Below are positions 46,981 through 59,330 of a stretch of DNA of 59,486 nucleotides, piece after piece. The translations under genes were made by a program, and so were the position numbers. The notes beneath the pieces were generated by a model, which saw nothing but the letters and a program-made list of their open reading frames with translations, did not search any database and was not told where the DNA came from. How positions within the stretch are numbered: the stretch's first letter is position 1; every line of letters begins with the position of its first letter. The stretch is taken from positions 1 through 59,486 of the forward strand of contig JAOALB010000229.1 of assembly GCA_025331125.1 (NCBI GenBank), in the 5' to 3' direction. The DNA comes from Mycogone perniciosa. Taxonomy: Eukaryota > Ascomycota > Sordariomycetes > Hypocreales > Hypocreaceae.

Positions 46981-49900
46981 TTCTGGAAATCTTTGCTGTG
47001 ATACTTCGTAAAGCTGTCGATAGAGCTCTGGGTAAATATAGTTGAGAAGTGTAAGGCTGTGGGCGAATGCTCATGCCTTGTGATGAAGACTGAGACCCTT
47101 GGATGTCAAGTGCAGAGCATTATTCCTTCTCTTTGCCGTTCCCTGCTGCCTTTATATATGAGTTCGCAGGTGTGAGTGCACAGTGAGGGGGTCCGTCCTG
47201 CCTGTTTGTCGTTACACTGCATTTCTTAATGAGCTCAAATTGAGCGATTGTTGCGTCGATCAACACCATTTTTGAGCTGTAAATGTAAGCATAATACGAC
47301 TCTAGGGTGGTGTGAATGACCTCATCGGATTGAGCAGTGGAGTAGTTTACAGTCCATGCGCAAATGGAATTGGAGAAGAGATACCACCATAGTCAGCCCT
47401 CAGCAGCACTTTCCGCATGGTTTATGACGAATCATATAGCTCATACATGTGGAAATGCAACTCATATCTACATTTGTCCACTTTCCCTAGTAACAGTAAT
47501 GTTATTACCCCGTATAAATCCCCGAGTAATTAGATCTTGCATTGAAGCGCCCCAACGAGAATATTTCACCGGAGATTATGGATTAATTAACGCCCGATTT
47601 CGTTACATTGCCGCTCGAAGATTTGCCCGAGGTCCGAATGGAGGGTAGGGGATTGACATCACAGAACCGGATCTGACGCTCAGAAGCCCAGTGTCATACG
47701 ATGAAATGCACAATTTTATACATCGACTAAATTGAAGACAATGCTACGTAACATTCCGGATTTCTCATGGCTATAACATAGAGTTACAAATACTTGCGGA
47801 TACAGGAAAGGATTCATATTCAGAAGCGGGGGATCAACATCTCCGATTCTGATTATCTCGTAGTCCTGGGTAGGGCCATGTCAAAAAGTTACTGTAAAAT
47901 TAATCTTTATAAAAATGCTGAATTATAAATTAATCCGCCATTTCCTGTCTCACATGCGCTTTCTTTCCCTCTCCTAGAATATAGTTGAATCCTAGCGTCA
48001 CTCGCCCAAGCAGGTAATAGTTATTATACGCTACTCTTTTACTCTTTGACTATTTTATCCAATTCCACCTTGTTTGTTATTGCTTGCTCTCGCTTGTTCT
48101 CTACTGGTACTACAAGAGAAGAAATTATGCAACAGTGAGTGCTGCAGGATGTCCCAACCCAAACATAGTGAGTTGTTCCATGTCTTCCTCTACTTCGACT
48201 ACCGCCCCTCCCTTAACCTCCTTCTTTGCGAACAGCATTATCCACAGAAACCACCACTCCGGAGAATGGCTCAGGAATTCTAAATTCGCTCCTTTTCTAT
48301 CTAGACTTTGACTGAATATGTATACCCGCCACTCGAGAACTGCAAGGAGGTCAAGGCCTCAGGGGTGAGGATGCAGTATCTTGGCTCTAGGTCACTTCAG
48401 ACAGCCCACTAACGACAGCCTCAAATTCAGGTTGCGCTTAAGATACCAACCCGTAGTAATCATGGCAACTTACAAACGCTATGTCGTACGTCTATCCCCT
48501 GGTTTCTGGATGTTTCTACTAGCCGATGCCGTTCTCCTTAGTCTCGACAGCATCCCGGATGGATTAGCCTACCCTCAAAGCGAATTGGGAGTCGTAGCCG
48601 AGAAGAACTCCCCTTGATAAATACCGAAATTGTATTTGGTCTATCAAGTCTCCATAGTCACTCGGTTTTCAGGCCTTTGCATCCAAAGGTTGATTGGTTT
48701 ACGCATTCAATTACGTTCTTTCTGGTGGCTTCGTGCTGAAACCTTCTATCATCTATAAGCCATTATGAAGCTGACCACGCAGGGAGAGTCTAGACAGAAG
48801 TATTTACTTTAGTCTTGTACCCCACAAAACACATACTAAGCAGGTAACAAAGTGTACGAACAGACCCGCGTTCTATTTCATCAAGTTGGTCACATCGTGA
48901 AGAACGAGGTGCGCTTCACTCTGCATATTACCAACTTCTGCTTCTATCCACTTTGAAGGGAGCTATGTGGGATATTCTAATAGTAATTGTTTTAGTATAG
49001 CCAACTGAATGACCTATAATCAAGAACACGGACTTCTTCAAACTTATGTGGAGTGGGCCCGGTAATATGCTCAGATCTGAGCTGTAAGATTACATCTTTT
49101 TCTTGTTTGTCTGAATTTAGAGACAAGGTCCCCAAGGCATTCGTTGAATGAGAATACCCATTAATATATTTACTACGTTATAGGTATGTCGCAGTAGTAT
49201 TGAGCCTGTTGAGAAGTTTCGTAAGGGGTTTGTTTTGGAGATACTCCACTTCTATGGGCTCTATTAAGCAATGAGCCACAGCTGAGCTCAGTTGATAGTG
49301 CCTCTTGACGGATTATGGGTTGGAATGGTCGGAAGAAACCAGAGGGGGTCTAGCTAGGTAGAAATACAGTTCAACCTCGGGTTGAAACATATACAATTTG
49401 CCGGCAGCTACCAATTATTGCGTGGGTAGCCTGAGTCTCACTTTACTAGTACTGGATATATCCGTATGCATGATTCGCATCTTGATAAGAGGCTTCTGAG
49501 GTTCCGCCCGGTGCTGTATTTTCACCTTGTGTTCTTCCTACTCCAGGATGAAGTCGGCTAGATGGCCCAGGAGGTCTACATATTTCGAAGTCAACTTCCA
49601 TGCAATCATATAATACCTTTAATACCAAGACATCCCCCGATATATCTAAGACCCCACCACCGTCTAGAATCTTAATTCCAAATGTTCGAAGGAGCTAGCC
49701 ACATTAAAGCCCGAGCCCATAGATGTTTAAGATGCCATGTTTGTTTCGTCATAGCAGAGATGTTCATAAGGGTTATCAAGGTGCAACGCGGCATTGTTGG
49801 AGGTCGGGGGAATGGAAGTCATGCTCGGGGGAAGTCCTCAGATGTAGAATACATGTTAAGAGATGGGTTACTAGTACGCAATCCCCCGCAAGACTTAACT

Positions 49901-51348
49901 AACATTACCCAGCCCTACCTCTTCTTAGCCGCTCGTGATACCTTCAAGCTTTTATCTACCATTCTATGCGACAAAAGTTATGTAACGCAGTGTCTTTCAG
50001 GTTAGGTGGCTTTATACCCCATACAATCCTAGGTTCTGATGTTTTTGTGCCTTTCAAATATCCACACAATGTTGTGGCATTCCGTGAGATTCTTGATCAC
50101 TGCAAACTAGGTAAGAAGTAGATTACTTTTACATCAACTTGTAAGCTCTCACAATGGCGAGTCAGCTTCATGTCTGCGGCATCATTGTCAGAGCCACGAT
50201 CTAGGAAATGAAATGTAAAAGCTGCCTGGAGGTGGTGTCCCGGAGTTGCAGGGGTATGTGGATCCCGATGCCGAAATTTCCGCCGTCGCATTATCCGCCG
50301 GAGATGCTCCTTGTACAAATGAAGCCCACAAGGAATACTTATCCACATACAAAATGCCCACATTTTGTTGGTCTGACAAATAAGCTATCAACCTTGTCCG
50401 TAAGCATCTCCCATAATCATCTCTGGTTGCTAAAGGGCTCCACATTTATGTGTAGTGGCAAAGAAGTGTCATCCAGCCTTTATCTCCGAAATAGAATCTC
50501 AACGTCGGGGATAAAGCTAAACTTAGCCCTACGCAAGCCTCGAAGTAACTCATGTTGCTTGGCTGCTTATATATCAATAGATAGGTGTTCGGCCCCAGTA
50601 GCGGCAATTACGCCGTGCAAAATAGGAAGACTGGGGATAGTGACAACTACGATTTGAGGCTTACCGGGCAACCATTAATAAACAAGCATCCACCCTACGG
50701 AATTACGAAGCCGAGTGGCGCTTGGTGGCTTGGAAACTTGGATGGAAAACGGACGAGTCGTCCTCAACCGAGTACTCTTCATACCCAATCTGATATCAAT
50801 ACAAGTCATAGCTATAGGGTAATAAAACATAAAACTCTTGCTTTAGCAAGAGTTTAGACATAGATGCAACGTTACCACTTCGATCACTTCGCCTCTGCTG
50901 TCTGGTGGCCTCCGTTGTGCGTAGTTGCATCTGTATCCCTTGCTTCTACAAGACGGATGTCAATGAGGATAAGGCCGTAGTTAGCAAGCAGTAATTCTTT
51001 GAACATACCTTTTACATTCATTCATTATAGGAAGGGTTTGGTGCATATTATCAGAATAGCATCTTCAGACTTTAGACCACTAATTTCCTACGTACAATAG
51101 CTCTCACCTCACATCCTCGCGGATCTTTGGTAAAATGATTGGTTTTTGATTAATGTATATAGATTAACTATCCTTTGAGGAAGAGAGAAGATGCGAGAAG
51201 AATAGAACAGACAAAAGAACGACCAAATTAGATAACTCTCATACACGAGGACCTTCAAACAAATTGAGAGGCTGCTAGTAGGCGAGTATGTGCCATTCAT
51301 AAATTTGAGATACACGCTCACCGAGTCCTGAATCGCCAGGCATATCGC
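46981..51348. other. 4.4-kb gene-poor stretch
   Basis: The first about 200 bases are the beta-mannosidase promoter. Beyond it no frame earns a gene call. Pieces that look like decayed coding sequence occur at 48381-48617 (FWMFLLADAVLLSLDSIPDG) and about 50006-50116 (GGFIPHTILGSDVFVPFKY), neither assigned to a family. GC content is visibly lower than in the gene-rich part to the left. Confidence 0.5.
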
Positions 51349-52224
51349 CTACTGCGAGGTGGCATAGAGTTGACCTCTTGGTTTGCCGTATCGGTCACAG
51401 GACGCAAACTTCCACCAATCTGTGTGACTCCAGTACGTAACCCAGCGGACGATAAAGACTACTGGTGCCGGGGCTGGAGGCCAGTTCTTCCACAAGCCTC
51501 CCTCGTACTCCCTGTCATGGTTGAAAAATCCCCATGTCAATGTTTCGGCGACGCTGAGTTGAGCCTAGGAACAGGTGAGTCCACTGCATTCAACATCCGA
51601 ATACTTATAGAAATATACTTACCACGTCCTTGTTTGCCCAGTCTTCAAACCTTTTCTCAAAGCCTTTCAGTGCTGTGTCTCCGTACTTTTTCAAATCCAG
51701 GATGGTCGGGATTTCATCCGCCAAGTGTGCAGCCAGGTCGTGGCCGAAAGAGTCGATAATTTGGACCAGTTTCGAGCCATCGTATTTCTCTTTGCCACTA
51801 ATACAGCCATCAAGATAGCTTTTGTAAGTTTCCAGCCCACTGTGGAATGACTGGTGCTGCTCGATGTTGCGTGACATGATGCCACTCTCTCCGGTCATCT
51901 CTTCGATGTATGGAAACAAGATTTCTTCCTCGCCGTTATGGTGAACATGGAGAAGATTATAGAAGCACATGCTATACCGAGTGAAGGAATTCACATCCTC
52001 CGGCTTGATATGCGGGGCTTGCTGATAGATGCTGTTAAGTCCTCGCAACATCATATTGTGAACGCAAGCCATCTCAGAGGCACAGCGATGTAGCATATCC
52101 GGCTGTATTCCAGAATTAGTTGATGTTGTTAGGGAATTCAGGACACCAGTTAACTAACCTGTGCTCCATCGGGGAGTTGGAACGTGGGAGTTTTGATTAA
52201 AGGGAACGGCTGGTTTGCTGTCAT
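51349..52224 (-). CDS. Hemerythrin (HHE) domain protein
   Basis: Exons 52224-52159, 52102-51623 and 51564-51349 (introns 56 and 58 nt) give 253 residues. HHE domains are four-helix bundles carrying a non-haem di-iron site that binds O2 or senses oxygen/iron. Candidate ligands are His37 (ACVHNMM), His74/76/77 with Glu80-82 (LLHVHHNGEEEILFPYIEE), His105/109 (EQHQSFHSG) and a later His/Asp/Glu group (HDLAAHLADEIP). The C-terminal exon, from the GTAAGT/CTAG intron, adds a Trp-rich tail (WGFFNHDREYEGGLWKNWPP) seen in fungal members. No signal peptide is present. The function in fungi is largely uncharacterised. It is isolated: about 4.4 kb to the left and 3.1 kb to the right hold no clear gene. 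Confidence 0.85.
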
Positions 52225-55200
52225 TTTGTGAAGTGACGATAGAGATATCCGATCTACAATTTGGCACATGTCTTTTATGATGCAGGGTCATGAATCAGCT
52301 TTATAGGAGTACTGTCAGATTAGAACTCTAACCGCAGCCGGAAGCTAGAATAGCATGTTGGTAATACCTATTCTCTCATTGGATCAGCTGCGTGTGTCAT
52401 TTCATGTCTCTACATTGTGGCTTGGCCACAAGATTTCTCATCTTGTATAATAGTGCCTTGTAAGCTTGCCAAGAATGCAAAGGTCCAGCCATAGGGAAAT
52501 TTCCGCATTCGCACTAATGGACCCAGTCGATTGCTGAGGAGTGGTACCTTCCGGACCGAATATTTCGTACCACTCATTAAGCCGGCATTAGGTATGGGCG
52601 AGAAGACTTGGCAACTTGGATCTTGAGTCAGTTGTCTCAATATCATTCCGTGGTAGGTAGGGGTAGAGCCGCTCTTGTGGACTATTATTGCTTATATCCC
52701 TGTCTTCAGCGAGCACGACCTATGATATTCAATCACTTTAGTTTTTAGATTCCTAGCGGCGCCACGACTCAATTAGGTATAAATCCCTTCCTTCAAATTC
52801 CAATTCTAAAGCCGCAATCGGCCTTTTATCATCAACCTATACTCCTCAGGTGTAGGCGTGGCCAAGCTACGTGCCAAGTTCGGTGATAATACTATTTATG
52901 ATTGTTTCTTTCAGGGACTGTGGGAATGGCGAATGAATCCACATCAAACTGAATTCAATCATGTAATAACTGCCGTGCTCTCTATTTTTGGGTCTGGAGT
53001 TGGATTAGTGCTTGTATTTTAGGTCGCTGCTACTCAGCCCTACCGTTCAGGAACAACTTGGGCCTAAAGTAACAGCCATGTCCGAACTCTCCTATATACG
53101 GAGTACTTTATACTGCTATTATACGTTTGGCTAGCGGGATAATGCCATCGGGATTATTAAGATGTCGCCATGACTAGCACACAGCCTTTGATTCGTGCCT
53201 CTGCCACTGATTCGGAGATAACAACTTGCCAAGCAGTTGGAGCACTGTCTCAGCAGAGCGCCATTGATGACTGATGGGCAAATAATTAGTTACAAACCAT
53301 CAGCGAGATTAAGTTTAGGTCATTCCGCCTCCACATACCAATGCCGCCCCATATCCATCACCAACACACCCTATCCTTGCTCCCGAGATGTGATGTATTT
53401 CTTCAGCCTTGGCCGCATGTTTATAAGCGCTATTTGCCAATTTCGGCGTTTAGCCTTCGGTCTTAATGCATTATCAATATTCGAAATGCCATCGATGTTT
53501 TGCGTTATCAATCGTACTATTTCTATCATTTCCTTTACTCTACACATCCTCATTGGGTCATTTGGAGTATTAGAGATGTAATGCATCAGTCGAAAGGTCG
53601 GTGCCAATTGAGTCTCGTTCTGACTGGGTTCGAGACTTGGTCACGGAGACGATATGTTTGGCTTGCTCAACACTTTCAAGCACACTGATTCTATCTTCCA
53701 TCAATTCTTAAATTGACTCCTTGCGTGAATTTCGTCTCTCTGTCCATCTGATAAATCAGTACAATGTGACTCCACCCCTGGTTCGGCGGTCGCTTCGTGA
53801 TAAGATCTGTGGGGCTTCCACTATAACCGTCCGTATATGCGCTTGAGCACAATAAAATCTCCATATATTTTTACCCGCAATTGAATGCGAAGCCGGATAG
53901 GTGTCGTCCCGCTATCACCGCCAAGATAACTGCCAGATATTTATCAGAACCCCCCCAGGAGACATGTTGTCTGATGCAACATGGAAATGTAACACTACCG
54001 AGGAAACGGTGACGTAAAAAATCGGGATGGCAAAGACGATAATCCTATTCCCCTCCATCTTCCAATAAGTGCAACGTTGATGCTCGGAAACTTTTGGACA
54101 TGCCATAAAATGACCGGTGGATCTCGCCAGTAGTATTGTATATGAAGAATTCTACTGAGGCAATGTGATTGCAAGGTTGGGTACGCGTTCTACTGAGTCC
54201 TATTTAATCTCAGAATTCTTACCTAGCCTCTATTCATTTGTGCAACTTGCCTTTATGAAGATATATGCCATGTGGAAAGATAATTGGCAGCTCATTAGAG
54301 TTGGGGGGAAACTCGGCAATATGGGCTCCATTTAATATCTGATTCCGATTCCGGTTCCGGCCACACCTCGACGCAAATTCTCAGAGCATTCCAGAACAAT
54401 TGGTTAACAATACGAAAGAGTGGCGGACGCTAGTGGAGCAATAGATCCATTAAAAGAGGGTCACGAAATGACCTTGAGTTTCGTAAATAATATCCTAGAT
54501 ACTTTGTCTGTCTTCCGTTGAGCTCTATTGTAGAATTGAGATTTGAACGTGTTTGAAACAAGTACACTCTTGGTAGTGGATTAGTACTTGGGTGTGTTGT
54601 CAGTGGTAGGTATGTAGTATTAGTATATCATTCCCGCTCCATAATTGCTGTAGTAAGTGGAGAAACCAACGGTAATTACAATCCCGTTTCTTCTCCACAT
54701 TCTTATGCTAGCCTCCGTCTATTTCATAAGGCTATTGTGTTATCAGTTCATTCATCAGCCAGCAATCCTTCTTCTGAAAAGTACCAAGCGTCAGGTTCCT
54801 GAACATCCTAAACGTATGTTCAACGCACGGCAAGCCGTTGGTCTTAGCAAGTACACTGGTTCCAACTGTTTCGTTACGGAGGTATCAGCCCACTTCTATG
54901 TGACGAAACAACTCGTGTGATGATACTATCAAGACAGAGAACAGTATAGTGTCGGTGTATGTATCATTAATGGTTTTGGCGGAATTTGGTCACACGGGAT
55001 GCTTGAGTGGCAGATCCACATCATTAGCCGACCAATACGAGTAAAGTGGCCTCTACTTGAGGGCTAACAGTACATAAATGTCGCCGTTGCCATTATTCCC
55101 ATCCTGCCTAATACAAACATGGATAGGTACAATCAGTGATTGGGATGTAGATCAGAGCTGTAACAGATTAGATAGTACTTACTCAATACTACCAGTTATT

Positions 55201-55327
55201 ACTCATACACGGATTCCAGACCATTGAACGAATGCTTCTATCATGTTCTCGTATCTAATGCAATGTTCATTGCCCCGCATTTGCTCCCAAACCCCTTGTC
55301 AAAATCAGCCCTACCTCAACCACTCAC
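52225..55327. other. 3.1-kb gene-poor stretch
   Basis: No gene supported. A frame at 52410-52646 (LGPLVRMRKFPYGWTFAFLA) has protein-like texture but no start or family. A TACGGAGTA site is at 53097-53105, and a short GATTCC/GGTTCC repeat lies near 54338-54360. Confidence 0.5.
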
Positions 55328-55813
55328 TCACTGCCAAATTGGCGGCGTTATCCAGTGCCTCAACATCGTCTCAATCGCTGCGATCCATTCTGTCTCAAAA
55401 CACCCTGCCAGCATCTTGATCTCCGCCTCGCTTGGGGTTTTCTCGCCCCACATCTCACCCTTCGCTGCCTCGCGAGCCGCATACATCTTTACCAGGCCAC
55501 CATCCCGCATCCGCATCAAACACAACCACGCCAGGTTCCAGCTGCGTTTGCTCTCCGGGTCAGATTGTACAAAACGCTGCGCCTCGGAGATAATGTCGCT
55601 GGTAAGAGAATAGTTACGGCTGAGGCCGCGGAGCTCGATGAGGAACTGGTTGCTGCAAACGTAGTGGATCCAGGCGGAGCCCATAAGCTGGTGCAAAGCG
55701 CGACTGTTGGCATCAGAACCGCAGGAGATGACGATGCGTTCGATGCGGCAGAGTTCGGTGAGCGTGTTGATGCGACATGTAGAAAGAATACTGATGATTT
55801 GCTGAACTTCGGC
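55328..55813 (-). CDS. Unknown protein, 3' exon of a partial or broken gene
   Basis: A 161-codon frame with good coding texture, entered from a TCTAG acceptor at 55814. It reads AEVQQIISILSTCRINTLTE, then MGSAWIHYVCSNQF, SDIISEAQRFVQSDPESKR and ends AAIETMLRHWITPPIWQ. No domain is recognised. Upstream on the same strand, QLPYEIRTRILRQ (about 55904-55942) resembles the start of a fungal F-box-like domain, but the frame stops soon after and no good donor connects it. The gene may start there with an intron I cannot place, or it may be a pseudogene. The 5' end is therefore unknown. Confidence 0.45.
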   Translation of the reverse strand, partial: AEVQQIISILSTCRINTLTELCRIERIVISCGSDANSRALHQLMGSAWIHYVCSNQFLIELRGLSRNYSLTSDIISEAQRFVQSDPESKRSWNLAWLCLMRMRDGGLVKMYAAREAAKGEMWGEKTPSEAEIKMLAGCFETEWIAAIETMLRHWITPPIWQ

Positions 55814-57481
55814 CTAGATACGATTGTAAGTGCAGGATTCGAATAAGCGAGCATAAAGTTCCAGGTACCCTAGACTGTTTAGGGTTGACGTTTTTCATGG
55901 GGTTGGCGAAGGATTCGGGTTCTGATTTCATAGGGCAGTTGTTTAAGTGGAATATGACCCTTGTCGTTTGAAAACGAAAGCCCAGGTCCTCCAGCATGTC
56001 TCTTTGTCAAGATAATAGTCCTCAATCCTATTCCCGGAGTAAAGGCAAAGAATTACTTCAAGGCATACAGTTGATCCTGAAGTAAGAGCAAAGGTAGGTT
56101 GGCTTACTACTACTCGGGGTAAAAGCCGTTCTAGATTTATGGTTGAGTGTACGAGTAAGCCAACGCTCAGATAATAAATACAATCACTGACTGAGTCTAG
56201 CAAGACCCGACACCTTCCAGGTTTACCCCCAATTTTAAGCACCCCGATCTCTCGCCTAGAATAATTGATGGGAAGATTACGACACCGGGCTCATAACCGT
56301 TCGTATATGCTTACTAAAAATGGATATTTTGTCTTAATTTCTCAAAGGGGTGTAGGCAAGTAGACCAGCGTCGCAGGATCTCGGTATTACCGGCGGGGCG
56401 GTTTGCAGGGGTTGAGGAGTAGCCCTTCCACATACTTGAAGTAGTAGTACTTGTGTCTATTCCGCAAATAGTCACCAATTAGCTGTTTTTCTTACTTTTC
56501 AATCCTTGTTAATTGGGCTGTAATAGTTGAGAGTGAAATTTTAAGCTGTTGTGATAGGAATGGCACGGGTGGATCCGCATAACCAGTCGGATTCTCAGCA
56601 CGATAGCGGGAGACGATTTCTCTGAAGCGCCAACAGGTGGTACATGAGTCGATGAAGCATTTAGGCGGTGTGTTTATTAAACAGATATATAGCTTGCCGT
56701 TTGACCCGATAACCACGTTGTGTTTGTTATACGTTATACAGAGTAGGTGTTCCATGTCAATGAAGAACATCCAAGAGTTTCCGACTACCTTACGGAGTAC
56801 AGTGCACACACTAGCGCATATGTTCACAAAATTACCTAAAACTCCAATACATGGTTTTAAAACAAAGGATATTCAACTCCGATGTTACCTAATACTTAAA
56901 TTATAATACGACATATATGATTTGGAACTTTTTCCCTGTATAAGCAAGCACAATGGTTATTAAAGGAAGAGGAAAACTGATGTACCTTTATTGTTGGTTA
57001 GTCCTGGGTACTAATTTAGGGCCACCAAACTGTTCCTATTTCTTCGTCCCCGCTTTTCTCCCAAGATGAAAGATGCAAAGAGTTAGTATGAGAAAACTAG
57101 AATCATTGAATTCGGGTATTTTATTACTATGATAGATTCGTATTATCTTATCACCTCTTCTGATTCCAGAGCAATAGGTATCGGACTTTCTTGTGAAATG
57201 CAACGGCCTGAGACTTTTGGTCGCTGACGGTGTTAAGCCATTTTTGCTAGTATTGAGGGCTTCAAGACCGCGATAACCCATGTGGGTTTCCACTGTGCCC
57301 GGATAATCTGTCAATGACGTCGCCAGAAACGACCCCTCTGAAGGATCAATCCTTCAGATCCCTCCACACGGGTCGCACAGAGGCTATAAGTATTAGTCCC
57401 CAACCTGCTTCGTATTGTCCAGGAGTCATTCTTGCAACCTGGAGCTCTGCTACTAAACGGAACAAAAAAAACACAATCAAA
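55814..57481. other. Intergenic, mostly empty
   Basis: Contains the F-box-like remnant (55904-55942) and a TACGGAGTA site at 56791-56799. The final 170 bases are the leader of the acireductone dioxygenase gene. No other gene seen. Confidence 0.5.
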
Positions 57482-58123
57482 ATGAAGGCGTACCTGTACG
57501 ACAACCTACCGGTAAGCCATTGACCATCATCACCCCGCAGAACCACGGCCTTTTGACTCATTGCAACGACAGGGCGACCAACGCCTCCCTCACGACTCTG
57601 GGCGTCCGGTAGATGCCAGCGCGTTGGCCAAGCTCGGTGTACTCTATCATTGCTTTAGCGAGACCAGTCAGGTGGATACACTGGCCACCGAGCGGGGATA
57701 TAAGAACCGGGATGAGATTGTCGTTTCCCCAGAGAAGATGGGCGAGGGCTATGAGGAGAAGGTCAAGATGTTCTTCAACGAGCATTTGCACGAAGATGAA
57801 GAGATTCGCTACATCAAAGGCGGCCAGGGATACTTCGATGTCCGAAGCACGACTGACGAGTGGATACGCATCCAGCTTGAGAAGGACGATCTCATCATTC
57901 TGCCTGCTGGCATCTATCACCGATTCACCACCGATGAAGCTAATGTATGTGCTTACAAGCCCGGAGTATGTGACTTGAGCGAGACACCTACTAAACTCTT
58001 TACTAGTACATTCACGCAATGAGGCTCTTTAAGGATGAACCAAAGTGGACTCCTTTGAACCGCACCTCGGACTTGGACGGTAATGCGTTTCGCAAGGAAT
58101 ATGTTAGCGAATTTCTGAATTGA
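57482..58123 (+). CDS. adi1: Acireductone dioxygenase (methionine salvage)
   Basis: Exons 57482-57511, 57573-57944 and 58007-58123 (introns 61 and 62 nt) give 172 residues, the normal size. With Fe2+ it oxidises the acireductone of the methionine salvage pathway to the 2-keto acid that is transaminated to methionine. The metal ligands are visible: His81, His83 and Glu87 (EHLHEDEEIR) and His126 (AGIYHRF), in a small cupin barrel. The N-terminus KAYLYDNLPGDQRLPHDSG and the C-terminal KDEPKWTPLNR are family-typical. The usual start is ATG 57482, but the frame is open upstream to an in-frame ATG at 57314, which would add 56 residues. The symbol follows the yeast/human naming. Confidence 0.93.
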
Positions 58124-58650
58124 TATGGGGTGACTTTATTCAACGGTAATGATTTGTTGTGTCTAATTAGTAAGCCTGTGTGTCTGTTCCAAAAGTTGCC
58201 TCTTTATGTAGTTACCCTTAACGGTAACAGTTCTCATACAAGGCCTGGGGTACGTATACGTAGTTCAACACAAAATAGTTTTTGCTTTTCGAATGTTAAC
58301 CCCATTGTTGTGCGTCAATTAGATAACTACTCAAAAGGAAAATTGCTGTATTAAGCCACTGAAGTAACAAATACACCCGACGACAAACCACCTACCTGAA
58401 TGCCAGGGAATAACTACGTGAATTTTGAGGCTGTGCGAAGTAGTAGCGGGTTTATATGTTTGCAGGGGGTGTAAATCCGAAGGATTCTGACAGATAATGT
58501 CCTAACCTGTTTCTCCTGTGCTGTTCACGCATTCCCCCTCTTGACCCACCCCTAACACACAAGCTAGAAGCGATAACAAAGCCAAGTACGGAGTACTCCG
58601 TCTGATACGGTTATTTCATTGGCCACAAACCCCTAGTTTCCCGCCACCTT
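58124..58650. other. Intergenic after acireductone dioxygenase
   Basis: 3' region of the dioxygenase gene, with a near-complete palindrome TACGGAGTACTCCGTC at 58587-58602. No gene seen. Confidence 0.6.
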
Positions 58651-59330
58651 TCCCCACTAAAATACTAGTATTTCAAGATTCTATAATTAAATATAGAAAA
58701 TAGCTATAAAGATAAAAGATATAAGATTAAACTATAGTATAATACAAGATATAACCATCAATATATTATTTAATTATAGTACTTAGATAATTCTATAGAT
58801 TTATTTGAATTATATAGATTAAAACTATTAAGAGTTTTATCCAAATTATACATACAGTAAAGATTATAGAAGTTAGTGCAGTACAAGACTTATACTAGGA
58901 TTTTAATTGACCGATAATATATAAGTATTTCTCTATATAAATACTATAGAAAGTGACTTTTGTCTAAACTAATTTTGATTTCCTATAAATAATAGTAAAT
59001 AATACTATTTCAATTTAAATATTAAAATTTTATTAAGTTTATAATAATTATATTACAGTAATTATTATATAGTATTAATTATTATAATACTTTTATTATT
59101 TACTATAATATATTGAACACTTAGTTTTACTAGTAAATTACTAGTATTTAAAGATACTGTAACTTCTGGTTTTTAGGCAATTAAAAAAAGGGATTAACTT
59201 CTATACTACACTAACATTTATAATCCTTATAATATAGTATTTATTATAAAAACTTTAATATATTGAATATAAAATTAAGAAAATCTTATATATAAAATAA
59301 TTATATTTATATACCTTATATATATATATC
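58651..59330. mobile_element. AT-rich, RIP-like block of unknown origin
   Basis: Composition falls abruptly to that of the left-hand transposon graveyard. Short segments such as TATTGAACACTTAG are not repeated elsewhere in the window as far as I can see. No coding remnant is readable, so the element class is unknown; it could also be AT-rich non-transposon DNA. Confidence 0.45.
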
